Shown here in pieces: positions 10,529-28,752 of a stretch of DNA of 64,000 nucleotides. The notes under the pieces were generated by a model, which saw nothing but the letters and a program-made list of their open reading frames with translations, was not told the origin of the DNA and ran no database searches. Made by a program: the position numbers and the translations under genes. The stretch is from the NCBI GenBank assembly GCA_905250115.1, contig CAJNOI010000360.1, positions 1-64,000 of the forward strand, in the 5' to 3' direction. The first letter of the stretch is position 1. Each line of letters opens with the position of its first letter. Source of the stretch: Adineta steineri. Taxonomy: Eukaryota; Rotifera; Eurotatoria; Adinetida; Adinetidae.

Positions 10529-11137
10529 TCATACTAAAAATTTATTCAAATTGGACGTCTGAAACATACATGCCACTATTGTTGGTGCTTGTTGACGTCC
10601 AACTTCGACAGATTTTTCTTGAACGTAGATAATATGATTCCAGTTTATTTTTTCACTTTCTTCTCTATTCAGCTCAAGTCTAGTTCCTTGCGAAAGTTGA
10701 GTTAAGTCTGTATTAAATTGATGAATCTTTTGTTTAAGTCTTCTTAAATCCTGTTCAATATAATCCTCAGTTTCTTTCAAATCAGCTAATTCATCTGAGA
10801 AGCCTTTGAATTCATTTGTAATTTCCACAGATTTTGAACTCATGAGCTGATTAGCTTGCTGACGCACATATTCAGCTGTTTGTCGCACTTTTTCAATTGT
10901 AGTCTTCTCCCATTCATTGATTTCTTCAATTAGTGGATTGATTGAGTTGTTTGATTTTGTTGCCATGTTGATTTTCTCTTGTAGTTTATTTCGCTCTTCA
11001 ACGAGTTCTTCCATGTCAGTAGATAATATTTCACGATGACGTTTGAAATCCCTTGTGCAGAAGTAACCATCACACCCTATGCAATACATCACTCCTGCTG
11101 ACTTTTGACAAGTAGAACATTGGTTTGATTTTGCCAT
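10529..11137 (-). CDS. B-box zinc finger / coiled-coil protein
   Basis: Single exon, 202 residues from the Met at 11137; the frame is open 10 codons further up, but that start would add a hydrophobic tail before the zinc finger. Residues 1-40 form a B-box-like zinc finger (C-S-T-C, then YCIGCDGYFC and a T-R-D-F-K-R-H segment). A long amphipathic helix from about residue 45 to 155, rich in Glu, Lys and Gln, predicts a coiled coil. No RING, NHL or SPRY domain follows, so it is a short TRIM-like protein. Such free-standing B-box/coiled-coil proteins are abundant in rotifers; function unknown. It is intact. Its 3' end faces the telomere-like element. Confidence 0.72.
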   Translation of the reverse strand: MAKSNQCSTCQKSAGVMYCIGCDGYFCTRDFKRHREILSTDMEELVEERNKLQEKINMATKSNNSINPLIEEINEWEKTTIEKVRQTAEYVRQQANQLMSSKSVEITNEFKGFSDELADLKETEDYIEQDLRRLKQKIHQFNTDLTQLSQGTRLELNREESEKINWNHIIYVQEKSVEVGRQQAPTIVACMFQTSNLNKFLV

Positions 11138-13296
11138 TTCTATGAGTATAATACAATGAAATGTCATTTATGAACATTGATCAAAGTAGAGAATCAGTTT
11201 ACCTTATGTATTATGATAGTTAAAAAGAATAGATCGATATCGAGGCTCAGAAATATATAGGAAACAAAAAGATTATCAATCTGAAATTGTCGAAGTAAAG
11301 ACAAAATATATGATCTTATTTTTCACTAATATTAGTAGTAGCAAAATTGTGAAATAATATCATGAGAAAACATATTTCTAATCTAATTTTCTCTTATAAT
11401 ACTTGGTATATGTAAAAAGAATATCGAAATAACACTGTTTAACATCGTGCAATGATAAAAGAAACTCCTCAAAGACGAGAGAAAGTTTACCTCATGAGTT
11501 TAGGCTTGTTCGACAAGAAAACATTCCAGTGCAAGCCCAACTAGTATTTTTCTTTAATAATTCAAAAGTACATACATTTTTTCGAAAATAACCACTTCAG
11601 TAGATGTTCTTTAATCTTGAATATTTCGATAATATTCTGTAATTTTGTTTTTTCTCTTTCTTGTGAGAAAAAGAAGCAAAAGTGACTTTATATTTATTTT
11701 ATTATCAACCAAGCAAAAGAAAAAACCAGCATAAATTCATTTTATCTTTCACAATCGTTATCAAAGAACAGAGACATGTACGTCACCCTTTCTTTTGTTG
11801 ATAACATATGCAAACAGAAGCTCTTTTAAAATAACGTCGAGATAATAGGTAGAGATGAAAAACATTGCACTATAGTGTTGCAACTTCGATTCATCTAAAG
11901 AGAGTTACTCATAAACAATATTCAACTAACTTCACAATGATTATTATGTCATCAAGACAAAATATAACCAAACTACACAATTTTAAATGTAATAGCCGAA
12001 AAAAATAAACCATCTACTTAACGAATTTTTATGATAGTTATGCTTGAAGAAAGAACGTTTTATTACTTTGATTTTTCCATATTAGTCACCAATAATTAAC
12101 AATAGTTTCTGAAACTAAATTCTTTATTTATAGATTAGCCAAACCTGACTTCTTATGTGTTTTGTATGGTGATATTAAGTAAAATCAAATATGGTATCTA
12201 AATTTTGGCAACGTGCGGATCTTGCGCATGTTCTTATTTTTTACTTTTGATACGGAAAGCTCAGAGAAACCTTTAAAACATATAAGTAATATTAAGTTAA
12301 ACAGTTCTAAAACCCCCAAAATCTCTTTAGTTCATCCGAAATTCAATAAAAAGTCTGGCATGTTTATATTAATATATGAGTAAAAGATTTCGATTTGTTA
12401 GATACCATATGAGCAAGATTTCAGTTATATGCTCAAACATGTTGTAGTAAACAATGGCAGCTATGCGCGAGGCAGGGAATGATATTTTAATTGCATGTTA
12501 ATACCTGTAAAATTCGTATGTATTAGAAAAAAGACCGTAGACTCGTATATAGTAATTTATTTAATTTCGATTCTTGATTTTATGAATATTATTATTTTTA
12601 AATAAAAACAATTACTTAGGAAGAGAAAATTTTCAGATAACAGAACATTTTTGCTTTCATAATTATTGCAATAAAAGATTAGAGTTCAATATCTCAGTTT
12701 AAATAGATCATAGACCCAAAGTCTTTTACAATTGTTCTAACTTATCTGCTTCCTCATAAGGATAGCCACACGAAAAAAAATAGAAGAAAGATGTAAAGAA
12801 CTAAAAGAAAATGGTAACTAATCGTAAATTATAATTGATTTATTATCGAACTAAATAATAACTGAATCAAATTTTAAAATACTTGACAACATTTGATTCA
12901 TCTATATCTAAAATAAAAGCAATTCAGTCTTGGAATTACCAAGAAATGTTAGATATTTCTATCGACAATATGCTATCCAAGAATAAATTTATTCATGTTA
13001 TTCGTTACCATTCGAATAGTTCTCAATTAAGAACAAACTATACTACATCTAGGAAATAAAAGACATAAACTTTCTTACACTCAACATCATCTACTCCAAC
13101 TTAATATGACTGACCTTTGAATATACATCAACCTTCAATCAATCATATATGCCATCATTCTATAGTTTTATTAGTCTCCCATTCCTATATTGTGTTTTAC
13201 TTGGAAAAATAAAATATTTCATTAATAATGCTGAACTTTGATTTTATTTTAATACTATATTCAACTCGAATGTATAAATATTTATAAAGTTAATTG
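11138..13296. other. Intergenic, 2.2 kb, no gene seen
   Basis: AT-rich, frequent stops on both strands, no splice-supported exon chain and no tRNA-like stem pattern noticed. The segment next to 11137 is the promoter side of the B-box gene. Confidence 0.55.
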
Positions 13297-13617
13297 TTAG
13301 TTTGTTTCTTTTTGTTGCTGTTGCTGTTGTTGTTGTTGATGTAAATGTTTCTCTTTGTTCGAATCCATATTATGATTACCTTGGGCAAAATTTTTATGAA
13401 TATATAATAGAAGATCTTTGTTTGATACCATTGCAAGACGTGGATCTACACGCATTTTTTTATAAATTTCATAAAGTTGATCATTAGTTTTTGCCGATTT
13501 ATTGTCGTCAGAATTATCTGATGATGATGATGATGATTCAGGCAAAGGTTTTGCTTGAATGACAATAATAAAGAATAAAATAAAACCAAGAAGACTGTAG
13601 CTATACATGGAAACCAT
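13297..13617 (-). CDS. Small secreted protein with polyglutamine tail
   Basis: Single exon, 106 residues. A strong signal peptide covers about residues 6-22 (GFILFFIIVIQA), followed by a Ser/Asp-rich acidic stretch, a central block with a dibasic site (YKKMRVDPRL) and a possible helix (NKDLLLYIHKNF), and a low-complexity end of nine Gln. No cysteines. The dibasic site and single-peptide layout suggest a neuropeptide or hormone precursor, but the central block matches no family I can name. An alternative start at the second Met (residue 4) would serve equally. The Gln run is encoded by a CAA/CAG microsatellite and may vary in length. Confidence 0.55.
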   Translation of the reverse strand: MVSMYSYSLLGFILFFIIVIQAKPLPESSSSSSDNSDDNKSAKTNDQLYEIYKKMRVDPRLAMVSNKDLLLYIHKNFAQGNHNMDSNKEKHLHQQQQQQQQQKETN

Positions 13618-16039
13618 GATGATTAATATGTAGCTGGAATAAAATAGACGAGCTTCAATCTAAATACTAGAATAAAAACAATTATATTCGTCTAAGAAAA
13701 TAGACTGAATCGTAGATTAAGAAAATCTAATATTTCTATCGGATAATTATGTAGATTTAGCATATATATATATGATAGAGAATGTCATTTTTGCTGAGCT
13801 TTTTACGTGAACTTACCCTATGTCTGTATTTGATAGAAACTAGAGAAGAAAATTTTTTTCAGATTTCTCGACACGACATAAAGTATTCTTCAATTAATAG
13901 TTTCTTATTTTTTTCTGTCTCTTTTGATATTCTCAGTGTAACTGATTATTCAACAACATGTAAAAAATTAACGTCTTTCTTTTTGTTTCAAAAAAAAAAA
14001 GAGATTCTTTAGTTCATAGTCAATTCACAAATAATAACATGATACTTCATATTTGTATTAAACGTACCAAATGGCATTAACAGTCGCCGTCGTTTTCTAT
14101 TTTTCTTTCTCTTGAAAATATTTGCTTATAAGATTAATTATCATGAAAATTCTTTTAAAATTATTGAATTAACGACAGATATCATAAACTTCTGAAAATA
14201 TATTTTTTTATTCAATCATCAATCATATTCTATGATTTATTCTGACAAAATAATTTATAAAAATTGGATGTTTTAATAATAAAATGATATTAAATTATTT
14301 TCTGTAATTAAAATTTTAAAACAGTCGTCATTTCGCTACATTACAAATAATTAGAAGATAAAAAAGAATAATAATTAAATATGTTATGTTAAAAATATTT
14401 TATCTATATAAGTAATAGATCTTTTTTCAGTACGATTGCTACTAGGAAAAAAAACTACATTGACTACAGAAAGGTCGTTATCGATAGTAATAACCTTATC
14501 GTATTATGTAATGAAACTTGCCTGGTAATAATTTTAATTATACGTGAGAAATATACGACGTGAATCGATAATTTTTGATTTTATGATGTGTACTGATTTT
14601 TTTTTATATTACTGTAACATTTATATAGATCAAATGAACAATATTCATACATGATTAAATGAACCCTTAATACTAATAATAACATCCGATTGAGCATAAT
14701 ATTTATACTTGATTTCCTTAATAATGATTAATCAAAATATAAAAATAATAAGAATGACGTCAATTGAGACTAGAAATTCTTTATATTTAGATTATTGCCA
14801 TTATGTTTTTAATGTGTACCAATATTCATTGAAAGTTTCCGAATAATAAAAAATATATTTCCTTTGTACCTGTTCATGTCTTATAAACTTACATGGTAAA
14901 GAATAGACACAAAAAACAAATAGCGAAAGAATATTTTAACCTTCACTATCTATATATGCATATTCATTTTTGAGACACAAAAGCAACAAATATTTCACAC
15001 TACGATATCAATCATAAAGGTAATCATCATTCAAACATACCATAGCATTCAATGATCAAAAGACCATACATCTTTTCTTTTTTTTTCTAATATACTTCGT
15101 TATTGTGTATATGTGCAAGGTAGCCGTCTATACAACGGACTGTAGAAAGATAAGCATCATATTTTTAATTCGAAAAACAACAAGTTTTATCTTCGATTCG
15201 ATTTATTCGCTTAGAAAATTATGATAACAATCTCGAATAATATCAAATGAAAAGAAAATGGATTGAATGAATGCATAAAGCAAAATGAGGATAACAATTA
15301 TTTTCTTCTTATGCTTCTTCTTCTTCGTTCATTTTATCATTTGAAACCAATGCATAAATTAAATATTCAAATAGATTAGTACAATAAATCTAATCGATAA
15401 ATGATATACGAGTATTCTAACAAATAAATTGCATGTGTCGGCTTCTTTCATTTTATCATTCAATTGTAATATGAGATTTAGTTTTAAAAATGTAAAAATG
15501 AAATACATTTCAAACTATGATTGAAGTAATGTTTTGTATCATATATTAACATGATTATCTTCTCTATTTCATCGACTCGTCTTTGTTTAAGATAGGAAAA
15601 AAAAAGAACATACTATCTTATTATATATATGTCAACTATTATCTCATAACCCAAAAAAAGAATTATTCTAATGTTCTGTTGTTCATCAGTAATAGAAACA
15701 AAAAATAATGATTCATTCTCTTTCCTCTGCTTCTTCTTCTTCTCCTCTTTCTCTTTCTTTTCTATGCTTATTTTTCTTTTCTATGCATCGTTTTTTCTCT
15801 CTCAACGTTACTCCTCAAATTACTTTTCTCTCTTGCTCTAAAAACATTTATTCACTCTATCGATAACCACAAATACTATTCTATTGTGGAATTCAAGCTT
15901 ATTTAACAACGAATATATATATATATGTATTAAAGAACGAATAAAACTATTATTGAAAAAAACAAAAATTAACGTTTATCTTTATTCTTCAATATTTATG
16001 GTATAAAAATAACGATGCAGTAATTATATACATATAACG
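13618..16039. other. Intergenic, 2.4 kb, no gene seen
   Basis: AT-rich spacer between divergent genes. A CT-rich tract (about 15720-15835) and TA runs near 15915 precede the tetraspanin start and may belong to its promoter or 5' UTR. A 76-codon frame at 13782 is low-complexity and not called. Confidence 0.55.
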
Positions 16040-17375
16040 ATGGGTATAGCTACTTGTTATCCTTGTGCTAAATATCTTCTCTTAGTACTGAATCTTTTCT
16101 TCTGGGTATGTAATAAAAAGTTCAATATTCATCGATATATATATATATAGAAAATACAAATGTTATATTTTTAGCTAAGTGGTATTGTTTTAATTTTTTT
16201 TGGTATTTATTGTCTTTTACGTCCTGAAGTACAACAAATAATTCATCTATTTAATTTTACTAATTTACCACTATCATCCATTGAAATATTAGCTTGTATT
16301 ATTATACTCTTTGGCATAATTATTTTTCTTATCGGACTATTTGGATATTGTGGTGCAAAACGAGAATCACGTACTTGTCTCATACTTGTAAGTTATCATT
16401 ATTTCATCATAAATATTTTCAAAAAAAAATAAAAATGAATATTTTCTCTAGTATATTGTTTTGATAACATCTATTCTTCTGGTTGAATTAGCTTTATTTA
16501 TATTTATTGCAATGCATTATGAGCAAGGACAATCACTTGTAAAACAACGTCTTGTATCACAAATGAAAAAATATAATCATATGTATCCAAGTCAATACGA
16601 AAGAGCGATAGACTATATTCAAAGCAAGGTAAAGATAAAGAAAAAGAAAAAAAAGGAAAAGAAACAATTAAATGATTGATGTAAACACTTGGCGTACTTT
16701 GATTTCAAAGTTCACAATGTTGAAATTACAATCTATATATTGTTTAGACTTGTAAAAGTAAAAAGGTAATTAGGATTGATAACCTCTACCATCGTTGTCT
16801 TCAATACAAAAAATAGAATGAAGTTTCATTTATCTTTGTTTCATACTATCATCATCATTGACAAGATAAATCATTTAATAATAGTCATGATGCAACCTTC
16901 TCCTTCTTTCTGTCTTTCTTTCTATATAAACCTTGAGCATTCATCCTTATGGGAATATGAGAAAAGAGTCAATCAGTTTTTTTTAACAAGGATATCTTAA
17001 GTACTGATTCCATCTTTATTTATTTTCTAGTATCATTGTTGTGGTGTTGATACAGCTTACGATTACAGTGATTCTCATGTTCCATTATCTTGCTGTTCAA
17101 TGACTTCAACAGTATCATGTACAGTTCATGAAGTTGGTTTAACTGGTACACCAGGATGTTTGCCTATTTTAACAAGAGCAACATTCTTTTGGGGAAAACT
17201 TTTTCTTCTAATTGAATTTAGTTTATGTGTTTTAGCGGTAAGAAAACAAAAAAAAATATGAAATTTGATTTTTAATAATTTTTATATTTAGTTAATTGGT
17301 GTTTTTCTTGCTATATGTGTCTGTCAAAATACAATGTTATATGATGATTATGCTCCAGCACCATATCATATTTAA
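16040..17375 (+). CDS. Tetraspanin
   Basis: Five exons (16040-16105, 16175-16387, 16452-16628, 17031-17237, 17292-17375), all joined in phase 0, give 248 residues. Four hydrophobic helices lie near residues 12-34, 56-80, 94-113 and 200-225. A short first loop and a large second loop (about 114-198) follow the family plan. The large loop carries the defining CCG motif (YHCCGVD), then SCCS and a C-x-P near its end, giving six cysteines that can form three disulfides. Small N-terminal cysteines (ATCYPC) are likely palmitoylation sites. The intron before the CCG exon is 402 bp, against 54-69 for the others. Tetraspanins organise membrane microdomains; partner unknown. Complete and intact. Confidence 0.92.
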
Positions 17376-20300
17376 TATTTCTAACAAATTAAAACGTTCT
17401 TTTTTTCCTTTTTTTTGGTGAATATATTTCAAGTAGATTTTTAAGGACTCTTGTATTAATTTATCTTAAGTGATAAATAAACAAATGTATCTATAGAGAT
17501 TATGTATACTTATATAATATGAACTTAACAAGTTTGACCAAGGACAATTTTTTTATTTAAACTCTCTCGATGATCATTTTATGTTCTGAATAGGATTTAT
17601 TAAAAAAGAAGTGCTATCTATTTTTCTGTAGTTGTTCCCAATGGATAATGTTGAATGACATCCAAGGTTAAGTGTCATACGTAATTTCCTGGTATAACGT
17701 CCTTGTCGTATTCAACCGGATACGAAGATAAAAATTTCCGATTTCACGATGGTAGATACCAAAAAAACATAATTATCTAGATCTTTTTTCTTAATTATAA
17801 TTTGTATTTATTCGAACTTATGTTATTTCATCTAAATACTTCCAACTTGTCAAGGACATACGATTATATCATTAATAATTGACTTATTGTTCCCACTCCT
17901 AATGACATCATTGACAATATATAACAACAGAGAGAAACTATTTCATTGTGTTTTTCGTTCTATTCATATATAATTACTGTCAAATAATCAGTCCTTCGAA
18001 TAGACAAAAGTCTTTTCACTTTCATAATGTAGATGATATAAAATGTTATTAACTGAAATAACATTATATCATATTAATTTGATAAATCATTCATAGGCAC
18101 CATTAATAGAATATCGATTGTATTTTATACTGTAATAAATCTAATGTAAATACAAAGTGTAATATATTAAAATAATAGAAACTGATTGATTCTTGCTTCT
18201 CAAATTCTTATCTTATTATATAAATAAATCATCTATTGATGGTTATCTCAAAAAAGACTTTTTGTTTTATCAAACAGCTGTGTTCTAAAAAAACATTTAT
18301 TAAGTGATTCTGTTTTAAACATTCGAAAACATATTTATTTATACATAACAATTGGCTTACAATATTTTACACTACAATAAAAATAATAAATTATTTATCT
18401 CTAAGTACATTTATATAAAGTCACTTACCAATAAGTTTTTTTTTCTTCAATATCATCCAATTTTATAACTAATATTTACATCTTATAGTGTGACTATATA
18501 ACTTTTACAGAATGTTATAAACTAATGAGCATATTTACATATTACTGTATAAATTACCCCCAAAAGTGAAATATAACTCGAGAATAATTCAATGTTAGTA
18601 GCCCCAGGATACTCGGCATATTCTCCTTGTAAGAGAGGCAGATCAATATGAAGGAAATAGAAGTAATAATACTCGTGTAACGATATGCGCTGAGAGTTAT
18701 GTATTACATTAGACGAAGCTAGCTAGCGAATCATGCAGCCATGTGCCGATATAATTTTTTGTCACATAACCCTGCTATGGGGTCGATATGCTTCTTGCAA
18801 TAGTGAATTAGGTTACATAAACAAGAGCGTTAATCGTACTTGAGTCTTAATTGAAGGCAAAAAATGAATAAATACATGGATCTAATACATTAAAAGTGTC
18901 ATTGTATATAAATGCATATATATTGAACAATGAAGTATTTTTAGATCATTCAATTTCTATCGTTTTTATAGATTGAACGCAATATTGTAAAAATAACAAT
19001 AATAAAATCATATTGTTATCTTTTGTGATCCTCTCATATGAAGATTTTCAAAGCATATACGAAATTTTATTTCATACTTCTTACCACAAATAATAAATAT
19101 TTGATTTTTGATCGAATATAATTATAGATTTGTTGATAAAAATTTTTATTTTATCGTTATAACTATTAAATACGTATCGATAATCGATTGAACTAGAATA
19201 TTAATTTATAGAACTTGTATGTGATAATCAGAAACCTTGAGTTTATTTCTGACTCATTCTTTGTCCTCTTTATATTATTATTCAAAGACATAAAATGGTA
19301 TGTATGTAAATTTATCATTGGCATATTTGTTTTAACATAATATTGCGCTAGAAAAGAGATACATTCTTTATCTTTTCTAATGACTTATTGCTCATAAGAA
19401 ATAGTTTTCATAAAATAAATCAGTCAATAAACTTCAACGTCTTTTTGATTTGTTTGCATAACAAATAAATATAGTGAGATAATGTGTCTATGTTTATGTG
19501 TACTGTTTTTTAACGATATTTGAGCTTTCTTAGCTAATGGACTTTAACAACTATTTTGAGTCATTGCGTACAGCACCGAAAAAAATCTGAACAACATAAT
19601 TTTCGGAGAACAATGTTGGTAAAAGTCATACGAGATTACATACTATATATTGTACTATGGTGAGGAAATTAACAATATCGAATTATAGAGCAAGAGTTTT
19701 ACTAATATATTCTTCTTCTTTCAATATTTATAGTGCTTATAGAACATTATCGACTATGGGCATTCATTACTTCAACTACCTAACTGAAAAAAAAGACGAT
19801 ACGATAATTAACAAAAACATTATTTTCAATCAATATTAGCCAATTGAGAAAAAAGAAGTTTTATTCTTTCGACACAAAATGATACAACTTTATAATTCAG
19901 AATAACTAAACAATCGAACACTAAAACAAAAATGATCTTTTATAATTCTAATGGTCGATAATATATAGTAAAGATATTGCTTAACAAATTATATATACAG
20001 TTCATGTATATCTAATAGAACGCATAAAAATAACAAATGTCACGTTTTGTATATTTACCGTTGTAATTATAGAATCGAATCATAACTCTGTTTGTTGCAA
20101 TACGAGACATTGATTACTATTGATATCTTATTTATTCTTCTATCATTTTTATATACTACACAATTCTAAATGTTTTCTTTGTTTACTAATTATATAATGT
20201 CTTGCATTTTATTTCTCTATTACATTGTTTAATATCAAAATAAGTCTGATTTATAAGAGATGACATCTTTCGATTACATATATAATTGTCTGTTTTTGAT

Positions 20301-21928
20301 CTAATTTGTATAGATGATTTTTCAAATAGCACATTTTCTTCTGCATTCGTCTGATCGTTATAATGATACTTACATTTATTGAATAGTTTTATTGATAAAA
20401 ATAATCATAGTTAGCTGTGGAATGTTTTCAACTAAATAAAATCTATTTCGATTATTAGATTATCATACTCATTGACAAATAAATCTGGTATAAATGAATT
20501 TGAATCTTTCAATACAACGTACTTTTTGAACCCTACCATCGATTCTAAGCAAAAAAAAAGTCTTAGTAGGCTTCGAAAATTTTATTATGGAGATTAGTAA
20601 TATTGTGATTTTTTATTCAGTCCGTAATGAATAATTATAAAGCGTTAGTATCGGCACATGTCGCTAAAGTTTTCATTATTCCTTCATTGTTAGTTGTTCG
20701 TTATTCTCTTATCTTTTATATATAGTGTATAATATAATATTTTTCCTTTTTCGCTTTCTACACATATATATGTGTATAGGAATACATTTTCCCCACTTTC
20801 ATATATTACAGTATAAGTCTAGTGTTTGTCTCAATTGTTTCCACTGATTTGATACAATAATATTTTTATTATGTTTATATAGATTAAACTAGAGAATTAT
20901 ATACATTAAACCTCCATATGCATATTACGATTGTTCGAATTTTAGGAGAAATTTTTGTGATCAGAATGATAATTAAATTATAAAAAGTATATTGTATCAC
21001 AAACAATCAAAATATAATCTTAATAATGACGCTTCAGTCACATGTAGTACACTTGATAACTATATTATGCTTTAATCGGCACATACGTTTCGGTTTATCA
21101 CACAAAAAGATATTATGACTCAATCAACGCCAGAACCGTGGTATTCATTCGGTAGCAAAATTTTTTCAGCCGTTTTTTATTACTATTCCACAAAGTAAGA
21201 ACAACATTAGGGAATAATCAAGCACGTTTGATTGAATCTTATTCAGTTACATAGGAGACGTGAATTCTAAAATTAATCAAGAAGAAATAAAAAATATTGT
21301 TACCTTTTTACACACTACTATTTACAATCGTGGCCACATATACTTCCGCTGCAAATGTACTAGTTCAATTTGATGATCTTACGATTAATTGATAACATAC
21401 GTTGATAATTTTCAAAATGTAGAACATCATATGAAGTATTAATGGAAATAATGATAATAATGTTATTGAAAATTTCAAAGGAAAACTTGTCATATCGATA
21501 AAAGGCATATCGCATTTACAGCTCGACGTCAAAAATCAATCTTTCTATTTCAGCCCATATAAAAAAAATTTAATTGGTCCTGTATGATTATTGATTCATC
21601 GCATCATTTTAATTGTCATATCTGATAAGCAAAATTATAGGTTCGCAACAAAACACTAAATATCCCAATGTGTGGATGAATTGACTCTGGCTATTTTCCG
21701 ATACAGTTTAATTAAAAATCTACATTTTCTAACTACCTTATGTACAACAATAAGCCTTTTATTCAATTATTTTATGATATAATACCGTATCTAGATCATG
21801 ATTGAATTAATTGAAAACTTAATTACTAAACGTTTTCAAAAGAAAAACTGTCTTTTCTCCTGTATTCTGTAGCTAAATATATATATAAATAAAGTATAAA
21901 CTATACAATGATTTATTACATGTATTAA
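17376..21928. other. Intergenic, 4.6 kb, no gene seen
   Basis: The longest gene-free stretch, between the convergent 3' ends of the tetraspanin (+) and the K+ channel (-). Mostly AT-rich; a patch of higher GC at about 18590-18850 shows no frame or RNA fold I can support. A 60-codon frame at 19657 is unsupported. Confidence 0.55.
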
Positions 21929-26533
<4,605 letters not shown>

Positions 26534-27743
26534 ATGGCAAAACATTCACGTTTTACAGATGATATTTGGTTTACACCAGCTCCAAGTGCAGCTCAAATTC
26601 CTGTTCGAACTATAGATGATTTACGTAATGAAATCTTTGTTTCCAATAAATATGAATCACTCAAACAAGGTTTATATACAGCTGAGGAAATGAAATCAAA
26701 AGATTTATATGAAAATTATGCACCAAATTTTAAAGATAAAAATAAACAATTTATTTATAAATATATTAATGAAATACGACATTATTCACCATCACCAGAT
26801 AGATATTTATTAATAACAAGATGGAGACCATTTATGCCTGATGTATTACCTGATAGTTTAACACGACCATCAACTAGAATTCGATTTCAATCTGATGTTT
26901 TTAATTATCAATCATGTGGTGATAATCAAACAGTAGAATGGTATTTAAATTTTGCAAATCATGATCTATTTGCTTACTATGGTGGACCATTATTAGCACA
27001 AGATGAATTACAAGTATTAGAATGTATTGAATTAGCAGCATTAAGAGAATATTTTGTTCAAACAATAAATACAGTCGGATCATCTACAGTTAGTTCTAAT
27101 CGAAATAAAACTTTACCAACACCTAGTAAATTATTATTTGTTAATTTAATTCTCTTATTATTTTATTCTTTCAGTTTTAATAAGTAATACTGAACGAGTA
27201 ATTCAAATGGATACTAGTAAAGTTTATGGAAATGCTTTTGCTAAAGCAAGTGAAAGACAACTTATTCAAGCATGTAAATACCTTGACAGTTCTCAAAAAG
27301 TTAATTTAATAGCTATTGAAGCACCAAGTCATGGTCGTGGTAGTTATACTCGTGATCAAATTGATTATATTCTTCTTACTTGTTATGTTGGATTTAAAGC
27401 AGCACAAATACTTGCTAATAAAACTCATGCATTAAATACATCAAATCAACGATCGTCTAGTCGAAGTGAAAATAAACATTTTCGTACAATAATTCATACG
27501 GGATGGTGGGGTTGTGGTGCATATGGAAACAATCGACGAATGATGATTTTAACACAGATTCTTGCAGCATATTGGGCTGAAATTGATGAACTTGTTTTTC
27601 ATACACAATCAAATGACTATCAAGGAGATATAGATGCGGCTCAAGAAATTGCTCATCAATTATTGAAAGAAAAACGTGTTGATGATGTTATTAATCAAAT
27701 TGTCAAATTAAATTTACAATGGGAAAAATCAAATGATACATAA
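26534..27743 (+). CDS. PARG/MavL-like macrodomain protein (likely ADP-ribose hydrolase family)
   Basis: Two exons (26534-27125, 27175-27743) with a 49-bp intron give 386 residues from the first ATG; in the window nothing upstream extends the frame with ATG. No signal peptide. Family marks: a VEWYLNFAN block before YYGGPLLAQDELQVLE (about 140-165), which resembles the PARG signature where a Gly-rich loop is followed by Q-[DE]-E; SNTERVIQMD spanning the splice; and HTGWWGCGAYGNN (about 312-324), like the phosphate-binding loop of macrodomains, followed by an ELVFHT strand. PARG-type enzymes remove poly- or mono-ADP-ribose. The closest layout I recall is that of the Legionella MavL-like family, which has eukaryotic members. 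Catalytic competence rests on the acidic pair after the GGP loop (D, E), which is present. Family call fair, substrate unknown. Confidence 0.62.
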
Positions 27744-28752
27744 ATGATTGAAAACATGTCCTTCTCTTTTTTTTACTCTAATCATGAGAAATTTTTCAAT
27801 TTAGAAATTGTGATTTAATGATAAAATAAATTTTCTATTACTATTACCTCAACTTTAAATTGATTCCGAAACATTTAAAATTATTTTATAAATGTTTAGT
27901 TTTTTTTATTTGGTGAAAAATTTTTCTACTGTAATAGTTATAGATAAGATATGAAAAAAAACAATCTCAAACTTTGTTTTTATAATAATCTAGCCACGAC
28001 GCACAAAAAGTGAATAGTATAGCAGATACTGAAATCGTTATCATTCCTTATAATCTTATTTACTAGATAAGAATATAATAAAAATTAGTTTTTAAATACA
28101 TTGTAAAATAATTGTTTTATAAAAATATTAATGAGTTATATAGTTTCAAGTATGAATTTAATCTTATTCGAAGATAATTATTTTTTCTTCTAATTCATTT
28201 AAAAGAAGGTGTTATATATGAATACGATTAACAAATCATGACTGATGTATGAGTATAATTTTAATAGTTCTTCGGTTCTATAGTGAAGCAATACTTTTGT
28301 ACGTTTTTTTCGATAAAAATTAATTCCCTGTAGCTATGAATGCATTAGAATATCCAATGCTCCATTATAAATAGATAAAGAGATGGTCAAATGCATAAAT
28401 ATGCTTCATCATTACTTTCAAAATTATATGTCGACATATAAAGTTAATTTATGAAAATAACAGGAACCTTGTTTTCTATGGTATGCATTTCATATGAAAG
28501 TCGCAATTGTGACGTATTAGATAAGCTTCACCCAAAGCTTTTTTCACCTCCACGCCATAGTTTTTAATTTAATTTTCTAATGACGTATTATAAGGTGGAT
28601 TTTGTGCTTTTTCCGCTTAGACTATGTTCTTTTACCATTAAAGAATTTAATATTTTACCTAATAGACTAAAGGCTGCTTTTTTAAAATCATTTATTATAT
28701 GAAAAAAAGAGATATTATCGTCAGTACATTTTCTATTATCAGTTAAAATATC
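27744..28752. other. Intergenic, no gene seen
   Basis: AT-rich. Contains AAGCTTcacccAAAGCTT and two GACGTATTA words near 28505-28590, a small irregular repeat that I cannot classify. Confidence 0.4.
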
